NCBI GenBank assembly: GCA_017620205.1
Contig: JAFZQX010000004.1
Location: 61,622 to 125,621, forward strand
Origin: Clostridia bacterium
Lineage (GTDB): Bacteria; Bacillota; Clostridia; UMGS1883; UMGS1540
Direction of reading: 5' to 3'
DNA: 64,000 bases
The notes beneath the pieces are model-generated. The model did no database searches. It was not told the origin of the DNA and saw nothing but the letters and a program-made list of their open reading frames with translations. The position numbers were made by a program, and so were the translations under genes. Shown here one piece after another: positions 42,028 through 51,593 of this stretch (within the stretch, counting starts at the first letter, position 1; each line of letters starts with the position of its first letter).

Positions 42028-44040
42028 TCAACGTTCATAAGGCTCAGCATCCAAATGTGTACAGGTTGGCAGCCTTCTTGTCAGCGTAGCGTAGTACGAA
42101 AATCCCGCCGGAACATCAACTCCAAGCTCATCATCAAAGTATCCGCTGTTGTATTCGAGCTTCTGATAGCTTATCTCAGCGCCAAACAGAGCTTTAACCG
42201 TTGAAAAGTCAACATATGTTGTACCGTCGTAGATTTCAACAGGATTATCCGCACAGAAGATGTTTCCGTCTATGTTTATCTCATTGCTTCCGTTTGTAAA
42301 TGTAACTGTGTTGAAGCTTTCCTTTCCGTAAAGGTCGGTAAGCGTAATAACGCCGTTTTCATAGCCCAATTCATAGAATGAAGAGCTGTCTGAATACTCG
42401 CCGTTCTCATCATAAATATCATAATCAAACAATCCGCCCACTGTATCACGCAGGGCGAAAAACGGCTTTCCGCGAAACGGTCTGCTGTCCTTGGTATACA
42501 CATACTGGAAGTGGTCGCAGCCGTTATATTCATCGTATGCGCCGGTATACTGTGCTTCTATCTCCTCCTGTGTGTGGTGGCATTGCGGACTCTTGCGTGA
42601 AAATTGCGCGGAATAATCATTTCCATCAAGATGGACTACAGCATAATACGGCATGAATCCGAAAATCAGTTCAAGCGTTTTTAAATCAACACATATCTTT
42701 TTGCCAGATACAATAGCCTTGCTTCCCGCGCTGTACTCTGTGCCGTCAACAATTACCGCAGTTGAATCAAGACTGATTTTTGCCTCGGTAAATCTGTCAA
42801 GTCCGTTCTTTTCCGTCAAGGTAACAAGACTGCCGTCAGTTATTACAGCATAGTCATATCCGAAGGGGCGTAACTTGGCCGTAAAGTCGTTTAATGAGCA
42901 ATATATTCCGCCTTCATCAGTCGGGATATATTTGCCGTACATAAATATACTTTCCTCGTGTTGGCATCTCTCGCCGTCCCAGTCGGGATCGGCAGTATAA
43001 ACAGGATTTGATTTGAGCTCGTCAAAACTTATTGAATTACTGCTTGTAATATAAGGCAATTCCACATTGACCTTCTGATTTATCTTACTGTATTTTACCG
43101 ATTCGATAATAGAAAAATCAAGCACAGCCGGGGCTTCGGTAACCATTGTTCCGCCTGATGACTCAAAAATACTCTGAAGGTCTATGGCAAAATTAATACG
43201 CTCTTGTCCTTCTCTTATGGTGCCGTCCGCGTTTCTGTCGACTTCAATCACTATTGCATCGTCAGCGAAAATCTTCATTTCGTCAAAAGCATCGGTAAAG
43301 TCCGAAAATGCGCCATCTATATCCTCTATTTCGGCAGCATCGTCATCATAGAACTTTTTCGCGCTCTCCTTTGATATTTCGAGAATGCTTTTTATAAGCT
43401 CTTTAAGCTGTTCATTTGATATTTTTATTGATACCTTTGAGCCGTTTTCGACAGCGCCAGAATTGTCCTTTACAGCATCGACTATCTTGTCGATAATCTC
43501 TTTTCTGCTTTCTTCGCCTGTAATGTCCTTGATAACGGAGATGATTCCGGAAATATCCATTCCTTCATCCTCTAATAAGGATACCATATCTATATACAGG
43601 TATTTGTCTAACACAGGACAAGCGTATATTAAGTCAATCTTCGGTGCCGTCTCGTCTGTTATGTCATAGTCAATCCATATTCCGTATACGGATTCTGTCG
43701 TCATCTTGAAGTTTCTGTTAATATTTACAGGCACCTTTGAAAACATCTCGAAGGAAGCCTGAATTTTGGTAAACTCTTCGTTTGCGGAAACCTTCATGTT
43801 TCCGGAATACTCTGACTCGGAAAGCCCCTTAGAAAGCCCCTCAAAATCAACGAAGTTGCGTATATATTGCGCTGCGGGCAGTGAGTCTAAGAAGTCGAAG
43901 TTACTGTCAATGTCAAGAGATATATCAAACTCCGCCTCAAATGATGTGTATGTCGCTTTCATGAAATCGAAGCAATCTGCATAGGCAGTACTGCTCAGAA
44001 AAACCATTAAAGAGATAAGAATACTTATATATTTTTTCAT
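42028..44040 (-). CDS. Secreted protein with copper-amine-oxidase-N-like repeats, function unknown
   Basis: 670 residues. A signal peptide (1-21, KKYISILISLMVFLSSTAYA) is followed by an acidic region of about 300 residues with no family I recognise. At least two C-terminal domains of the 'copper amine oxidase N-terminal' (stalk) type follow, with the ITL...VDGTEYSAG/ICVDLKTLELIFGF and INIDGNIFCADN/TYVDFSTVKALFG patterns. A C-x-H motif follows each module: CQHEES (about 350), CHHTQEE (about 500) and CTHLDAEP (end). Such proteins are abundant cell-surface components of Clostridia. A rare single-gene unit with its own terminator. Confidence 0.75.
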   Translation of the reverse strand: MKKYISILISLMVFLSSTAYADCFDFMKATYTSFEAEFDISLDIDSNFDFLDSLPAAQYIRNFVDFEGLSKGLSESEYSGNMKVSANEEFTKIQASFEMFSKVPVNINRNFKMTTESVYGIWIDYDITDETAPKIDLIYACPVLDKYLYIDMVSLLEDEGMDISGIISVIKDITGEESRKEIIDKIVDAVKDNSGAVENGSKVSIKISNEQLKELIKSILEISKESAKKFYDDDAAEIEDIDGAFSDFTDAFDEMKIFADDAIVIEVDRNADGTIREGQERINFAIDLQSIFESSGGTMVTEAPAVLDFSIIESVKYSKINQKVNVELPYITSSNSISFDELKSNPVYTADPDWDGERCQHEESIFMYGKYIPTDEGGIYCSLNDFTAKLRPFGYDYAVITDGSLVTLTEKNGLDRFTEAKISLDSTAVIVDGTEYSAGSKAIVSGKKICVDLKTLELIFGFMPYYAVVHLDGNDYSAQFSRKSPQCHHTQEEIEAQYTGAYDEYNGCDHFQYVYTKDSRPFRGKPFFALRDTVGGLFDYDIYDENGEYSDSSSFYELGYENGVITLTDLYGKESFNTVTFTNGSNEINIDGNIFCADNPVEIYDGTTYVDFSTVKALFGAEISYQKLEYNSGYFDDELGVDVPAGFSYYATLTRRLPTCTHLDAEPYER

Positions 44041-44191
44041 GGCAATTCCTCCTTCTATCAGTAAAGACTGAATTCTGTAATTTCATTATAGCATCTTCAA
44101 GATAACTTTTCAACTGTTTTTGCACAAAAGTTTAGTTGCTGTTTTATTAATTGAGCAGCTTTATTTTGTTCCGCTTTGAAATAAAAGTTCA

Positions 44192-44220
44192 TTGACAAAA
44201 AGTCTTGTAAACTATATAAT
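44192..44220 (+). promoter_or_regulatory. Sigma-A promoter of the 847-residue secreted-protein gene
   Basis: Perfect TTGACA (44192-44197) and perfect TATAAT (44215-44220) with a 17-nt spacer. Confidence 0.92.
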
Positions 44221-44256
44221 ATTGTAGATAATGAAGTTTTAAAAGGAGAAGACAGA

Positions 44257-46800
44257 ATGAAAAAAACAATTGCGATTTTATGCGCTTTAATGCTTTGCAT
44301 GGTGTTTATCACAGCAAACGCATCTGGAGCAGGAAGTGTGATCTCAGGCGGCAGCCTTAGCGGTTCGGTCAGCGCTTCCAAATCTTCGGGCGGCGGTTCA
44401 TCCGGTTCGGGGTCATATTACAGTTTAACGCTCTATGTTTCGTCGACCGCCGGAAGTGACGAAAACAGCGGCGATAACGAGAATAGTGCGTTTAAAACCC
44501 TCTCCGAAGCATATAAGCACTTAAGCGGCGATGACTGCGAAATAATACTTCTTGACGATGTGCCGTTTAACAGATTTGAGTCTTCATACCCAGGTACTCT
44601 TACCATACGCGGCAATGCCTATTATGATGAGCTCATAATAAGCGGCGATGTTTACCTTAAAGGAAATCTCACGCTTGATAATCTGACTGTTTCAGGTGAA
44701 AATATTACTTTCTACGCAGGCGGATACTCGCTGAATATCACATCTGATGTAGAATCGGAAATCCCCATGAGCGTTTTTGGCGGCGGTAAATACGACAATG
44801 TTGACGGTGATACTGATATCACTTTGCTCGGCGGCAAATATTCCGAAATATACGGCGGCGGTTTAAGATCCGGCGTAAACGGCAGTACGCACATTTTGTT
44901 TGGCGGCATGGCAGAAGCAGAGAGTATTTACGGCGGCGGAAGATGGCTTGACGGCACAGTTACGGGCGGTACTTATGTTGAGTGCACGGGCGGCGAATGC
45001 TTAAACCTTTTCGGCGGCTCTAATATGGCGGAGCTTAATTGCGATACCCACGTGTATATTACAAGAGGTGATATAGATTCTGTTTACGGCGGCAGCGAAA
45101 ACGCATCTGTTCAAGGAAACACGATTGTAACAATTAAAAGAATTAACAGCGTTAATTGCGTCTACACCGGCTGCGCAAATTTGAATTCTGCAAATTCCGT
45201 AACCGGAATGACCGTTTTGGAATTGTATCCTTTGGCAAAAGAAAACGCTGAATATAATCTTGGCAGTCAGTCTGTAGATGGCGAATCCAACACTGTGATA
45301 TATTTAAACGGTTGTTATAACACTTTCCACAACTGCGTTTCCGGGACTGAAAAATATACGGTAAAAGCAACAAGCGGAGGCATGGTAGAATGGGCGGGCG
45401 CCGAAGGCTCTTTTGCAATTATGCCGTCTGACGGGTATTACGGCACAGTAAACGGCATCAAAAGAGATTCTTATGTTTTTGAAACATTCGGCGTGCTTGA
45501 TGTAAGCTTTATTAAATACCCCGCCGAATCATCAATCAAGTCCTGCCGTGCATATAGAATAAACAACGGCAATAAATACGCCGATGTTTACGGCAGCGCC
45601 GATATTGCTTTATCAGAGGAGGACGAAGCAAAAAACAAGCGTCTTTATATAGCAGTAAAAGACAATTACAGCGGAGGATTGGTTAAAGCAGGCGTACTAA
45701 ACGTGAAAAACGGCAACAACGCGTTCCGTTTAAACGCATGCACGTTATCGGACAGAAGTTATACTGTAAAATTTATGATATTTGACGATTTGCTTCACCC
45801 GCTTGTGGAAGACAGCACTATACTCGACAGAGATTTTTCCGACTCCGTTATTTCTCTTGCCAATAAAGATCCCGACTTTATTTTCAGCGATGAAGTCGAC
45901 AGGGAGTATAATCCAAACGGCTGGATGGCGCATAATTTATATTCCGATCCCGTTCTTGACGGTTACGGAAGTAAATACACCGGTTTTAGTATAGATTTTA
46001 TGACAGAAAACGATCCTGTTGATACATATTGGTCTCTTTGCAACTGGAACATGGATATTTCATCTGTGAAAGCTAAGTATCCCGGCGCATTCGGCGGCGG
46101 AGCTTACGCAGGACTTCAGAATATAGGTAAAGACGACTATTATGTTGCAATTATGGCTTTTTGGGATATACGTGACGGAAACAATGTCATAAGCGTTGAT
46201 GAATACGGCAACAAAACATACGCCTTGATTCAAAATGTAAGAAGACTTTACCCTGCCGGCGGTGACGATTCGTTCGGAGGCGAAGGCGAAGGCACTCACT
46301 ATGTAGGTCACTATCCGTGGGAGCGCGCGCATTGGTATCGCATGATGATCCGTTGCTACGAAGACGCCGAAATCGGAAACACGGTTGTAGATCAGTGGAT
46401 AATGGATTTAGAAACCGGCGAATGGACACTCCTTAGTAAATTTGATACAAAGCTTCAAAACTCGTATTTTACCGGCGCAATGTCGCAGTTTATGGAAAAC
46501 TTTATCGGAGGAACTTCCTGCAAGCTGCGTACAGTCCGCTTAAAGAATATATTCATCCGTGAGCGCGGTTCATCGGAATGGAAACCCGTTACGAAAACAA
46601 AGCTTAATACCGATACGCAGCCTTCGCACAGACCGAAGGGTACTTTTGCTTTCGGAAGCGACGGAGAAGCCTTTTGGGGCGCAACAAACGGATACGGCAA
46701 CGGAAATTGCGACGATCCCTCCTATTCTCCCGACTATACCGGTCTTTTCAAGAAAGTATATTCAGTAAACCCACCGGAGTTTGGTTTTTCCGAGCCGTAA
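44257..46800 (+). CDS. Large secreted protein with a glycine-rich beta-helix-like region, function unknown
   Basis: 847 residues, SD AAAAGGAG. After the signal peptide (1-23) comes a Ser/Gly-rich linker (24-52), then YVSSTAGSDENSGDNENSAFKTL, an opening typical of pectate-lyase-like beta helices. Residues 110-300 hold a repeat of about 20-25 residues with FGGG, LGG, YGGG, FGG and YGG turns, fitting a right-handed beta helix. From about 510 a separate globular region follows (VDREYNPNGWMAHNLYSDPVLDGYG onward) with many aromatic residues, perhaps a jelly-roll carbohydrate-binding fold. There are no cell-wall anchors. A polysaccharide-binding or -cleaving role is possible, but no catalytic motif is recognised. 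Confidence 0.72.
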   Translation: MKKTIAILCALMLCMVFITANASGAGSVISGGSLSGSVSASKSSGGGSSGSGSYYSLTLYVSSTAGSDENSGDNENSAFKTLSEAYKHLSGDDCEIILLDDVPFNRFESSYPGTLTIRGNAYYDELIISGDVYLKGNLTLDNLTVSGENITFYAGGYSLNITSDVESEIPMSVFGGGKYDNVDGDTDITLLGGKYSEIYGGGLRSGVNGSTHILFGGMAEAESIYGGGRWLDGTVTGGTYVECTGGECLNLFGGSNMAELNCDTHVYITRGDIDSVYGGSENASVQGNTIVTIKRINSVNCVYTGCANLNSANSVTGMTVLELYPLAKENAEYNLGSQSVDGESNTVIYLNGCYNTFHNCVSGTEKYTVKATSGGMVEWAGAEGSFAIMPSDGYYGTVNGIKRDSYVFETFGVLDVSFIKYPAESSIKSCRAYRINNGNKYADVYGSADIALSEEDEAKNKRLYIAVKDNYSGGLVKAGVLNVKNGNNAFRLNACTLSDRSYTVKFMIFDDLLHPLVEDSTILDRDFSDSVISLANKDPDFIFSDEVDREYNPNGWMAHNLYSDPVLDGYGSKYTGFSIDFMTENDPVDTYWSLCNWNMDISSVKAKYPGAFGGGAYAGLQNIGKDDYYVAIMAFWDIRDGNNVISVDEYGNKTYALIQNVRRLYPAGGDDSFGGEGEGTHYVGHYPWERAHWYRMMIRCYEDAEIGNTVVDQWIMDLETGEWTLLSKFDTKLQNSYFTGAMSQFMENFIGGTSCKLRTVRLKNIFIRERGSSEWKPVTKTKLNTDTQPSHRPKGTFAFGSDGEAFWGATNGYGNGNCDDPSYSPDYTGLFKKVYSVNPPEFGFSEP

Positions 46801-46857
46801 TTTTTAAATAAAATCAGGTAATAGCAGCTGTTATTAAAACCCTGTTATGAGGTAAAA

Positions 46858-47724
46858 ATGAAAAAATCACACGCAGGATTACTGCTGGCATTTGTGTTTA
46901 TAGCACGCGGCACATCATTTCTCTTTTCAAAAGAGCTGATGAAAAGCATGTCGCCCATGAATATTTTAGCCATTCGCTTTCTTTTGGCTTTTACCGTTTT
47001 GTCAGTTATCTTTAATAAACGTTTTCACAGCTTTGGAAAAAGCAGTTTTAAAGGCGGCTTGATTTTAGGCGTTTTATACACCGTTTGCATGGCGTTGGAA
47101 ATGTACGGTCTGCGCCTTATTGATTCAGGTACGTGTTCTCTTATAGAGAATATGGCAATAATTATTGTTCCTCTCTACGTTGCCGCACTAACACGTATTC
47201 CTCCAAAAAAGAAAACTATACTCTGCGCTTTAATTGCAGTAGCTGGCGTGGGATTTTTATCTCTTTCGCAAAGTAAAACTGAAGGAAACGCACTTGGTAT
47301 CACTCTGACAATTCTCGCCGCTTTTACATACGCAGCATGCATTTTAGCAACAGAAAAAGTAAGTAAAAACGGTGACCCTGTCGCAATTGGCATAATACAG
47401 CTCGGCATTATGGGGCTCCTCAGCCTATTAATTGCCGTACCCACAGGCGGTTTAACTTTTTTAACAACAAGCAATCAATGGCTTCTGATGCTGATTCTTG
47501 TACTTATATGCAGCTGTTTCGGGTTTGCATTTCAACCTGTGGGGCAAAAATATATATCTGCCGAGGCAGCAGCTATTCTTACTGTTTTAAATCCGTTGAC
47601 GGCAAGCATTATGGGCATTGCAGTTGCCGGTGAAGAAATAAACGCTTCAAAAATTATAGGCTATATATTGATTATTGCTTCTTTGCTTATATATAACATA
47701 AAATTTAAAAACAAAATTGATTGA
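46858..47724 (+). CDS. EamA-family (DMT superfamily) transporter
   Basis: 288 residues with ten predicted transmembrane helices in two EamA halves. The first half opens with GLLLAFVFIARGTSFLFSKE and SPMNILAIRFLLAF, and the second contains GNALGITLTILAAFTYAACI and the ending LNPLTASIMGIAVAGE. These proteins export amino acids or other metabolites; the substrate is not predictable. SD GAGG lies 6 nt before the ATG. The 57-bp gap upstream contains a near-palindrome (46817-46834) but no T run. Confidence 0.9.
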   Translation: MKKSHAGLLLAFVFIARGTSFLFSKELMKSMSPMNILAIRFLLAFTVLSVIFNKRFHSFGKSSFKGGLILGVLYTVCMALEMYGLRLIDSGTCSLIENMAIIIVPLYVAALTRIPPKKKTILCALIAVAGVGFLSLSQSKTEGNALGITLTILAAFTYAACILATEKVSKNGDPVAIGIIQLGIMGLLSLLIAVPTGGLTFLTTSNQWLLMLILVLICSCFGFAFQPVGQKYISAEAAAILTVLNPLTASIMGIAVAGEEINASKIIGYILIIASLLIYNIKFKNKID

Positions 47725-47794
47725 AACGCTTGCAAAAAAAACAATTTACTTGTAATATTATTATAGATTATTATGAAGGGTGGTAAAAATTCCA

Positions 47795-48268
47795 ATGAAA
47801 AATTTAAAAACGTTGCTCGCTCTGCTTTTAGCCGCAATGTTTCTTTTAACAGTTGCGGGATGCGGAGAAACTAAAACCGACAGTACTGAAGAGGGTCCAA
47901 AGGAAACAGCTGAAGTAACAGAAACAGAAGAGCCGGCAGAAACACCTGCAGAAGAAGGCGAAAGAACGGCAGCAGGCACATACAACGGCATTTATCAGAA
48001 ATTTGTAGGCGATGACGATTCCGCAAAAGTAACCGATGAAGAGTTTTCACTCATACTTCTTGAAGACGGTACAGGCGAGCATTTCAGAGACGGAACTTCC
48101 TATAAAGTAACATGGGAACAAAACGGCGAAGAAATAACTATGAAAGAAACATTTATGGGTGCTTCCATTGATTATAACGGCACCGTAAAAGACGGAAAGC
48201 TAAATCTCTTTAACGGAGACAAAGACGATCCGTTTACTTATGAGTATGTTTATGAATCAGAAGCTTAA
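47795..48268 (+). CDS. Small lipoprotein
   Basis: 157 residues from ATG 47795; GAAGGGTGG is 11 nt upstream. A signal peptide ends in a lipobox (TVAG-C, Cys at about residue 23). An acidic Glu/Thr/Pro-rich linker of about 35 residues follows, then a small beta-rich domain of about 100 residues (GTYNGIYQKF, EFSLILLEDGTGEHFRDGTSY, IDYNGTVKDGKLNLFNGD). It resembles the lipocalin-like or META-type small domains of Clostridial lipoproteins, but I cannot name a family. A strong terminator follows. Confidence 0.8.
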   Translation: MKNLKTLLALLLAAMFLLTVAGCGETKTDSTEEGPKETAEVTETEEPAETPAEEGERTAAGTYNGIYQKFVGDDDSAKVTDEEFSLILLEDGTGEHFRDGTSYKVTWEQNGEEITMKETFMGASIDYNGTVKDGKLNLFNGDKDDPFTYEYVYESEA

Positions 48269-48304
48269 AAAATGCAGGGGTACAAAACCCCTGCATTTTT
48301 TATT
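48267..48304. terminator. Bidirectional terminator after the lipoprotein gene
   Basis: AATGCAGGGG pairs with CCCCTGCATT around TACAAAA, with A and T runs outside. It also ends the converging 43-residue gene. Confidence 0.92.
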
Positions 48305-48306
48305 TA

Positions 48307-48438
48307 TTAGTCTTTTTTATCCTCGTCTATTGTTTCTCCGTCCCAAATTTCGTCAAGTTTGTTTTTCTCATCGTTTAAGTTTTCCTGTACTTCCTCCAGG
48401 TAGTTCGGGAGTTTAACGTCTTTTCTTTTTTTGTCCAT
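48307..48438 (-). CDS. Small hydrophilic protein of 43 residues
   Basis: ATG 48436-48438, preceded at a good distance (about 8 nt) by AAGGAG, opens a 43-codon frame: MDKKRKDVKLPNYLEEV, a helical acidic middle, and DEIWDGETIDEDKKD. It stops just before the shared terminator. The strong SD, isolated position and balanced amphipathic helix support a real small gene. No family is recognised. Confidence 0.6.
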   Translation of the reverse strand: MDKKRKDVKLPNYLEEVQENLNDEKNKLDEIWDGETIDEDKKD

Positions 48439-48574
48439 AAATTCGCTCCTTTCTTAATCTTATTATACAAATAAATGTTGACTTTTTCAATAATTGTGAT
48501 AAAATTATTTTATGTGAATTTTCACGAAAATATAAGTATTTTTTGCCGCAATGCGGCAGATTGGAGATATAGTC

Positions 48575-49117
48575 ATGGACGAAATTAAAAAACTTGTATT
48601 TGACGCAGTAAACATGCTCGCTGACGAGGCAAATCTGAAAAGCGGTCAGATTATGGTACTCGGCTGCTCTACGAGCGAAATAAACGGAGAGCGAATCGGT
48701 CACGGCTCGGTTTATACTTCCGGTGAAGAAGTAATAAGCGGCGCACTCGCTGCTTTAAAGCCGAGAGGTATATATCTTGCCGTAGGTTGCTGCGAGCATT
48801 TAAACCGCGCAGTAGTAGTTGAGCGCGAAGCGGCTGAAAAATACGGTTTTGAAATAGTAAGCGTTATCCCTCAGCCGAAAGCAGGCGGCAGTGCGGGAAC
48901 AGCTGCGTATAAAAGCTTTGACGACCCTGTAGTTGTAGAGTTTGTAAAAGCACACGCTGGAATGGATATAGGCGATACGTTTATCGGCATGCATCTTCGC
49001 CACGTTGCAGTTCCCGTGCGTCTCCCTATAAAAGAGATCGGCAAAGCTCATGTAACTTTTGCTAAGACAAGACCGAAATTTATAGGCGGCAGCCGCGCCG
49101 TTTACGAAGTTAAATAG
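48575..49117 (+). CDS. UPF0340 / TIGR01440 family protein (YwlG-like)
   Basis: 180 residues from ATG 48575, 9 nt after GGAG. Conserved patterns are [47 protein letters not shown] and the C-terminal [12 protein letters not shown]. The family is widespread in Firmicutes, with an alpha/beta fold and unknown function. It starts a run of four plus-strand genes with short gaps that are probably co-transcribed. Confidence 0.92.
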   Translation: MDEIKKLVFDAVNMLADEANLKSGQIMVLGCSTSEINGERIGHGSVYTSGEEVISGALAALKPRGIYLAVGCCEHLNRAVVVEREAAEKYGFEIVSVIPQPKAGGSAGTAAYKSFDDPVVVEFVKAHAGMDIGDTFIGMHLRHVAVPVRLPIKEIGKAHVTFAKTRPKFIGGSRAVYEVK

Positions 49118-49135
49118 TTATGAAAGGAATTTAAA

Positions 49136-49405
49136 ATGAAAGCAATTATTACTGTTTTGGGCGAAGACAGGGTTGGTATTATCGCAAAGGTGTCTTCCCT
49201 TTTAGCCGATGAAGGCATTAATATTCTTGATATATCGCAAACAATTATGCAGGACGTTTTCACCATGATTATGCTTGTTGATATTTCCGGAAGCACTTCT
49301 AAAATATCAGATATATCCGAAAAACTCGATGCGTGCGGCAAAGAACTCGGAGTATCTATTACCATAAAGCATGAAGACCTTTTTAAATCCATGCACCGAA
49401 TTTAA
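49136..49405 (+). CDS. ACT-domain protein (UPF0237 family)
   Basis: 89 residues, all one ACT domain: [37 protein letters not shown] domains bind small ligands, mostly amino acids. The family is encoded next to a PFL-family (UPF0210) gene in many Firmicutes and archaea, as here (14-bp gap), and the two are thought to form a pair of regulator and enzyme of unknown reaction. Confidence 0.94.
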   Translation: MKAIITVLGEDRVGIIAKVSSLLADEGINILDISQTIMQDVFTMIMLVDISGSTSKISDISEKLDACGKELGVSITIKHEDLFKSMHRI

Positions 49406-49419
49406 AGCGGAGGACAATC

Positions 49420-50772
49420 ATGATAAACCCTTTTGAAATAATGGAAACCATTAATATGATACGCGAGGAAAATCTTGATATCAGAACGATCACCATGGGT
49501 ATATCTTTGCTTGACTGCATCGGAGATGACAGCAATATCTGTTCAGGCAAAGTCTATGATAAAATTACATCGTGCGCTGAAAAACTTGTTTCATGCGGCA
49601 ATGACATAGAAAAGGAATACGGTATACCGATAATCAATAAGCGTATATCGGTAACCCCCATATCAATTGTTGCACAAAGCAGCGGCGACTATGTAAAGTT
49701 TGCACGCGCTATGGATAAAGCCGCAAAAGAAGTAGGCGTAAACTTTATCGGCGGTTACAGCGCGTTGGTACATAAAGGCTATACAAAAGGAGACGAGGAA
49801 TTTATAAATTCCATTCCCGAGGCTCTCTCAACAACCAATCTTGTATGCTCAAGCGTAAACATAGGTTCAACGCGTTCCGGAATAAACATGGACGCAGTAG
49901 GCAAAATGGGAAATATTATAAAAGATACTGCCAAAGCTTCAGAAAAGGACGCCGGTTTTGCATGCGCAAAGCTTGTTGTCTTCTGCAACGCCGTTCCCGA
50001 TAACCCCTTTATGGCAGGCGCTTTTCACGGCGTCGGCGAAGGAGAATGCGTTATAAACGTCGGTGTAAGCGGACCCGGCGTTGTAAAATGTGCGCTTGAA
50101 AAAGTTAAAGACGGTGATTTTGGTGTTATAGCCGATACCATTAAAAAGACAGCCTTTAAAATAACAAGAATGGGACAGCTTGTAGCAACCGAAGCTTCAA
50201 AAAGGCTCGGCGTTCCGTTCGGAATTGTTGATTTATCGCTTGCCCCCACACCCGCGGTCGGCGACAGCGTAGCTTACATCCTCGAAGAAATTGGGCTGGA
50301 AAAGTGCGGTGCGCCGGGCACAACGGCTGCTTTAGCGCTTTTAAATGACGCTGTTAAAAAAGGCGGCACGATGGCTTCATCTTATGTAGGGGGCCTCAGC
50401 GGCGCGTTCATTCCCGTCAGCGAGGACGCCGGCATGATAGCTGCCGCAAGAAGCGGAGCGTTGTCTCTTGAAAAGCTTGAGGCCATGACGTGCGTTTGCT
50501 CTGTCGGCATCGACATGGTAGTGGTGCCGGGAGACACAACGGCAGATACAATAAGCGGTATTATTGCAGACGAAGCGGCAATAGGTATGATAAACTCTAA
50601 GACCACGGCAGTAAGACTTATTCCCGCATGCGGCAAAAAAGTCGGCGACACGGTTGAGTTCGGCGGGCTCTTGGGAAGCGGGCCCGTTATGCCGGTTAGT
50701 AAATATAACTGTTCTGAATTTATAGCGCGCGGCGGCAGAATTCCCGCACCGCTGCACAGTCTTAAAAATTAG
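49420..50772 (+). CDS. PFL-family protein (UPF0210/DUF711)
   Basis: 450 residues. It begins [27 protein letters not shown], the conserved start of the family, and has [21 protein letters not shown] and [32 protein letters not shown]. The fold is related to pyruvate formate-lyase-like barrels, but no glycyl radical motif is visible. Function unknown; it is linked to the ACT-domain protein upstream. SD GGAGG lies 7 nt before the ATG. Confidence 0.94.
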   Translation: MINPFEIMETINMIREENLDIRTITMGISLLDCIGDDSNICSGKVYDKITSCAEKLVSCGNDIEKEYGIPIINKRISVTPISIVAQSSGDYVKFARAMDKAAKEVGVNFIGGYSALVHKGYTKGDEEFINSIPEALSTTNLVCSSVNIGSTRSGINMDAVGKMGNIIKDTAKASEKDAGFACAKLVVFCNAVPDNPFMAGAFHGVGEGECVINVGVSGPGVVKCALEKVKDGDFGVIADTIKKTAFKITRMGQLVATEASKRLGVPFGIVDLSLAPTPAVGDSVAYILEEIGLEKCGAPGTTAALALLNDAVKKGGTMASSYVGGLSGAFIPVSEDAGMIAAARSGALSLEKLEAMTCVCSVGIDMVVVPGDTTADTISGIIADEAAIGMINSKTTAVRLIPACGKKVGDTVEFGGLLGSGPVMPVSKYNCSEFIARGGRIPAPLHSLKN

Positions 50773-50783
50773 GATGATTTTGT

Positions 50784-51488
50784 ATGTATACAGAGAATAT
50801 AACTATTAAATACAGCGATCTGGCGCCAAATCAAAAAGCAAGCGTTGCATCAATGCTGCGCTTTTTCCAAAATGCCGCGATAGCTCATACATCTAAAGCG
50901 GGCTTTCCCCTATCTTATTTGTATGCTCAAAACCGCGCCTGGATTTTAATTTCAATGAATGTTGATTTTTACAGGATGCCCGAAGACGGCGAAAACATCA
51001 AGATTACAACATTTGCGCCGCGCTTTGACAGAGTTTACGGATACAGATGCTTTGAGGCGGAAGATAAAGACGGCAATATAATAGCAAAAGCCGCTTCTCT
51101 TTGGATATTCTTAAATACGGAAACAATCCGTCCCGCAACAGTTCTTGACGAGTTTTATGAGAAATACGGCGGCGGTGACGATACGGGTTATGAATTCATC
51201 CGCCGCGAGCAGAAATTTGAAACAGGTCCGGAATCAGATATTTTAAAAGTTACAAAACACGATATAGATACAAATCACCATGTAAACAATGTACGTTTGG
51301 AAGAATTTGCGGAAGAGGCAGTGCCCGAAGGCAAAGAGATTAAAAAAGCAATTATCTTTTACCGCGCAGCATTTTATCTCGGCGATAATATTCATATCTG
51401 TGCCGATACGGAAGATAACACTGTAAGAGTTCATCTTGTTGACGACGACGGCAAGAGCCGCCTGTCGGCTCAGTTTTTTATAAAATAG
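50784..51488 (+). CDS. Acyl-ACP thioesterase (FatA/FatB-like)
   Basis: 234 residues in two hot-dog folds. The catalytic motif DIDTNHHVNNVRLEEF carries the Asn and His of the family; the N-terminal half has RAWILISMNVDFYRMP and the substrate helix. It releases fatty acids from acyl carrier protein. In Clostridia such enzymes are often outside fatty-acid operons, as here. It ends a four-gene run with an 11-bp gap after the PFL gene. Confidence 0.92.
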   Translation: MYTENITIKYSDLAPNQKASVASMLRFFQNAAIAHTSKAGFPLSYLYAQNRAWILISMNVDFYRMPEDGENIKITTFAPRFDRVYGYRCFEAEDKDGNIIAKAASLWIFLNTETIRPATVLDEFYEKYGGGDDTGYEFIRREQKFETGPESDILKVTKHDIDTNHHVNNVRLEEFAEEAVPEGKEIKKAIIFYRAAFYLGDNIHICADTEDNTVRVHLVDDDGKSRLSAQFFIK

Positions 51489-51545
51489 GAAATTACGCGC
51501 GAAAGCGCACAAATTCAGCATGTTTCAAAAAAGCGTACCGCTTTG

Positions 51546-51593
51546 CCCCCAAGCTTGTGGGTCAGGGGGTTGAAGTGTTGAAAACACTTTTTT
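51546..51593. terminator. Hairpins between the thioesterase and mtaB
   Basis: CCCCC (51546-51550) and GGGGG (51565-51569) form one stem. It is followed by AAGTGTT-GAA-AACACTT (51573-51589) with six T residues, a clean plus-strand terminator that overlaps the mtaB stop. Confidence 0.78.

Noticed and set aside
47715..47735. Catabolite-responsive element-like TGAAACGCTTGCA
   Set aside because: It is one base short of the cre consensus spacing and lies at the end of the EamA gene; without the central CG in register it is not supported.
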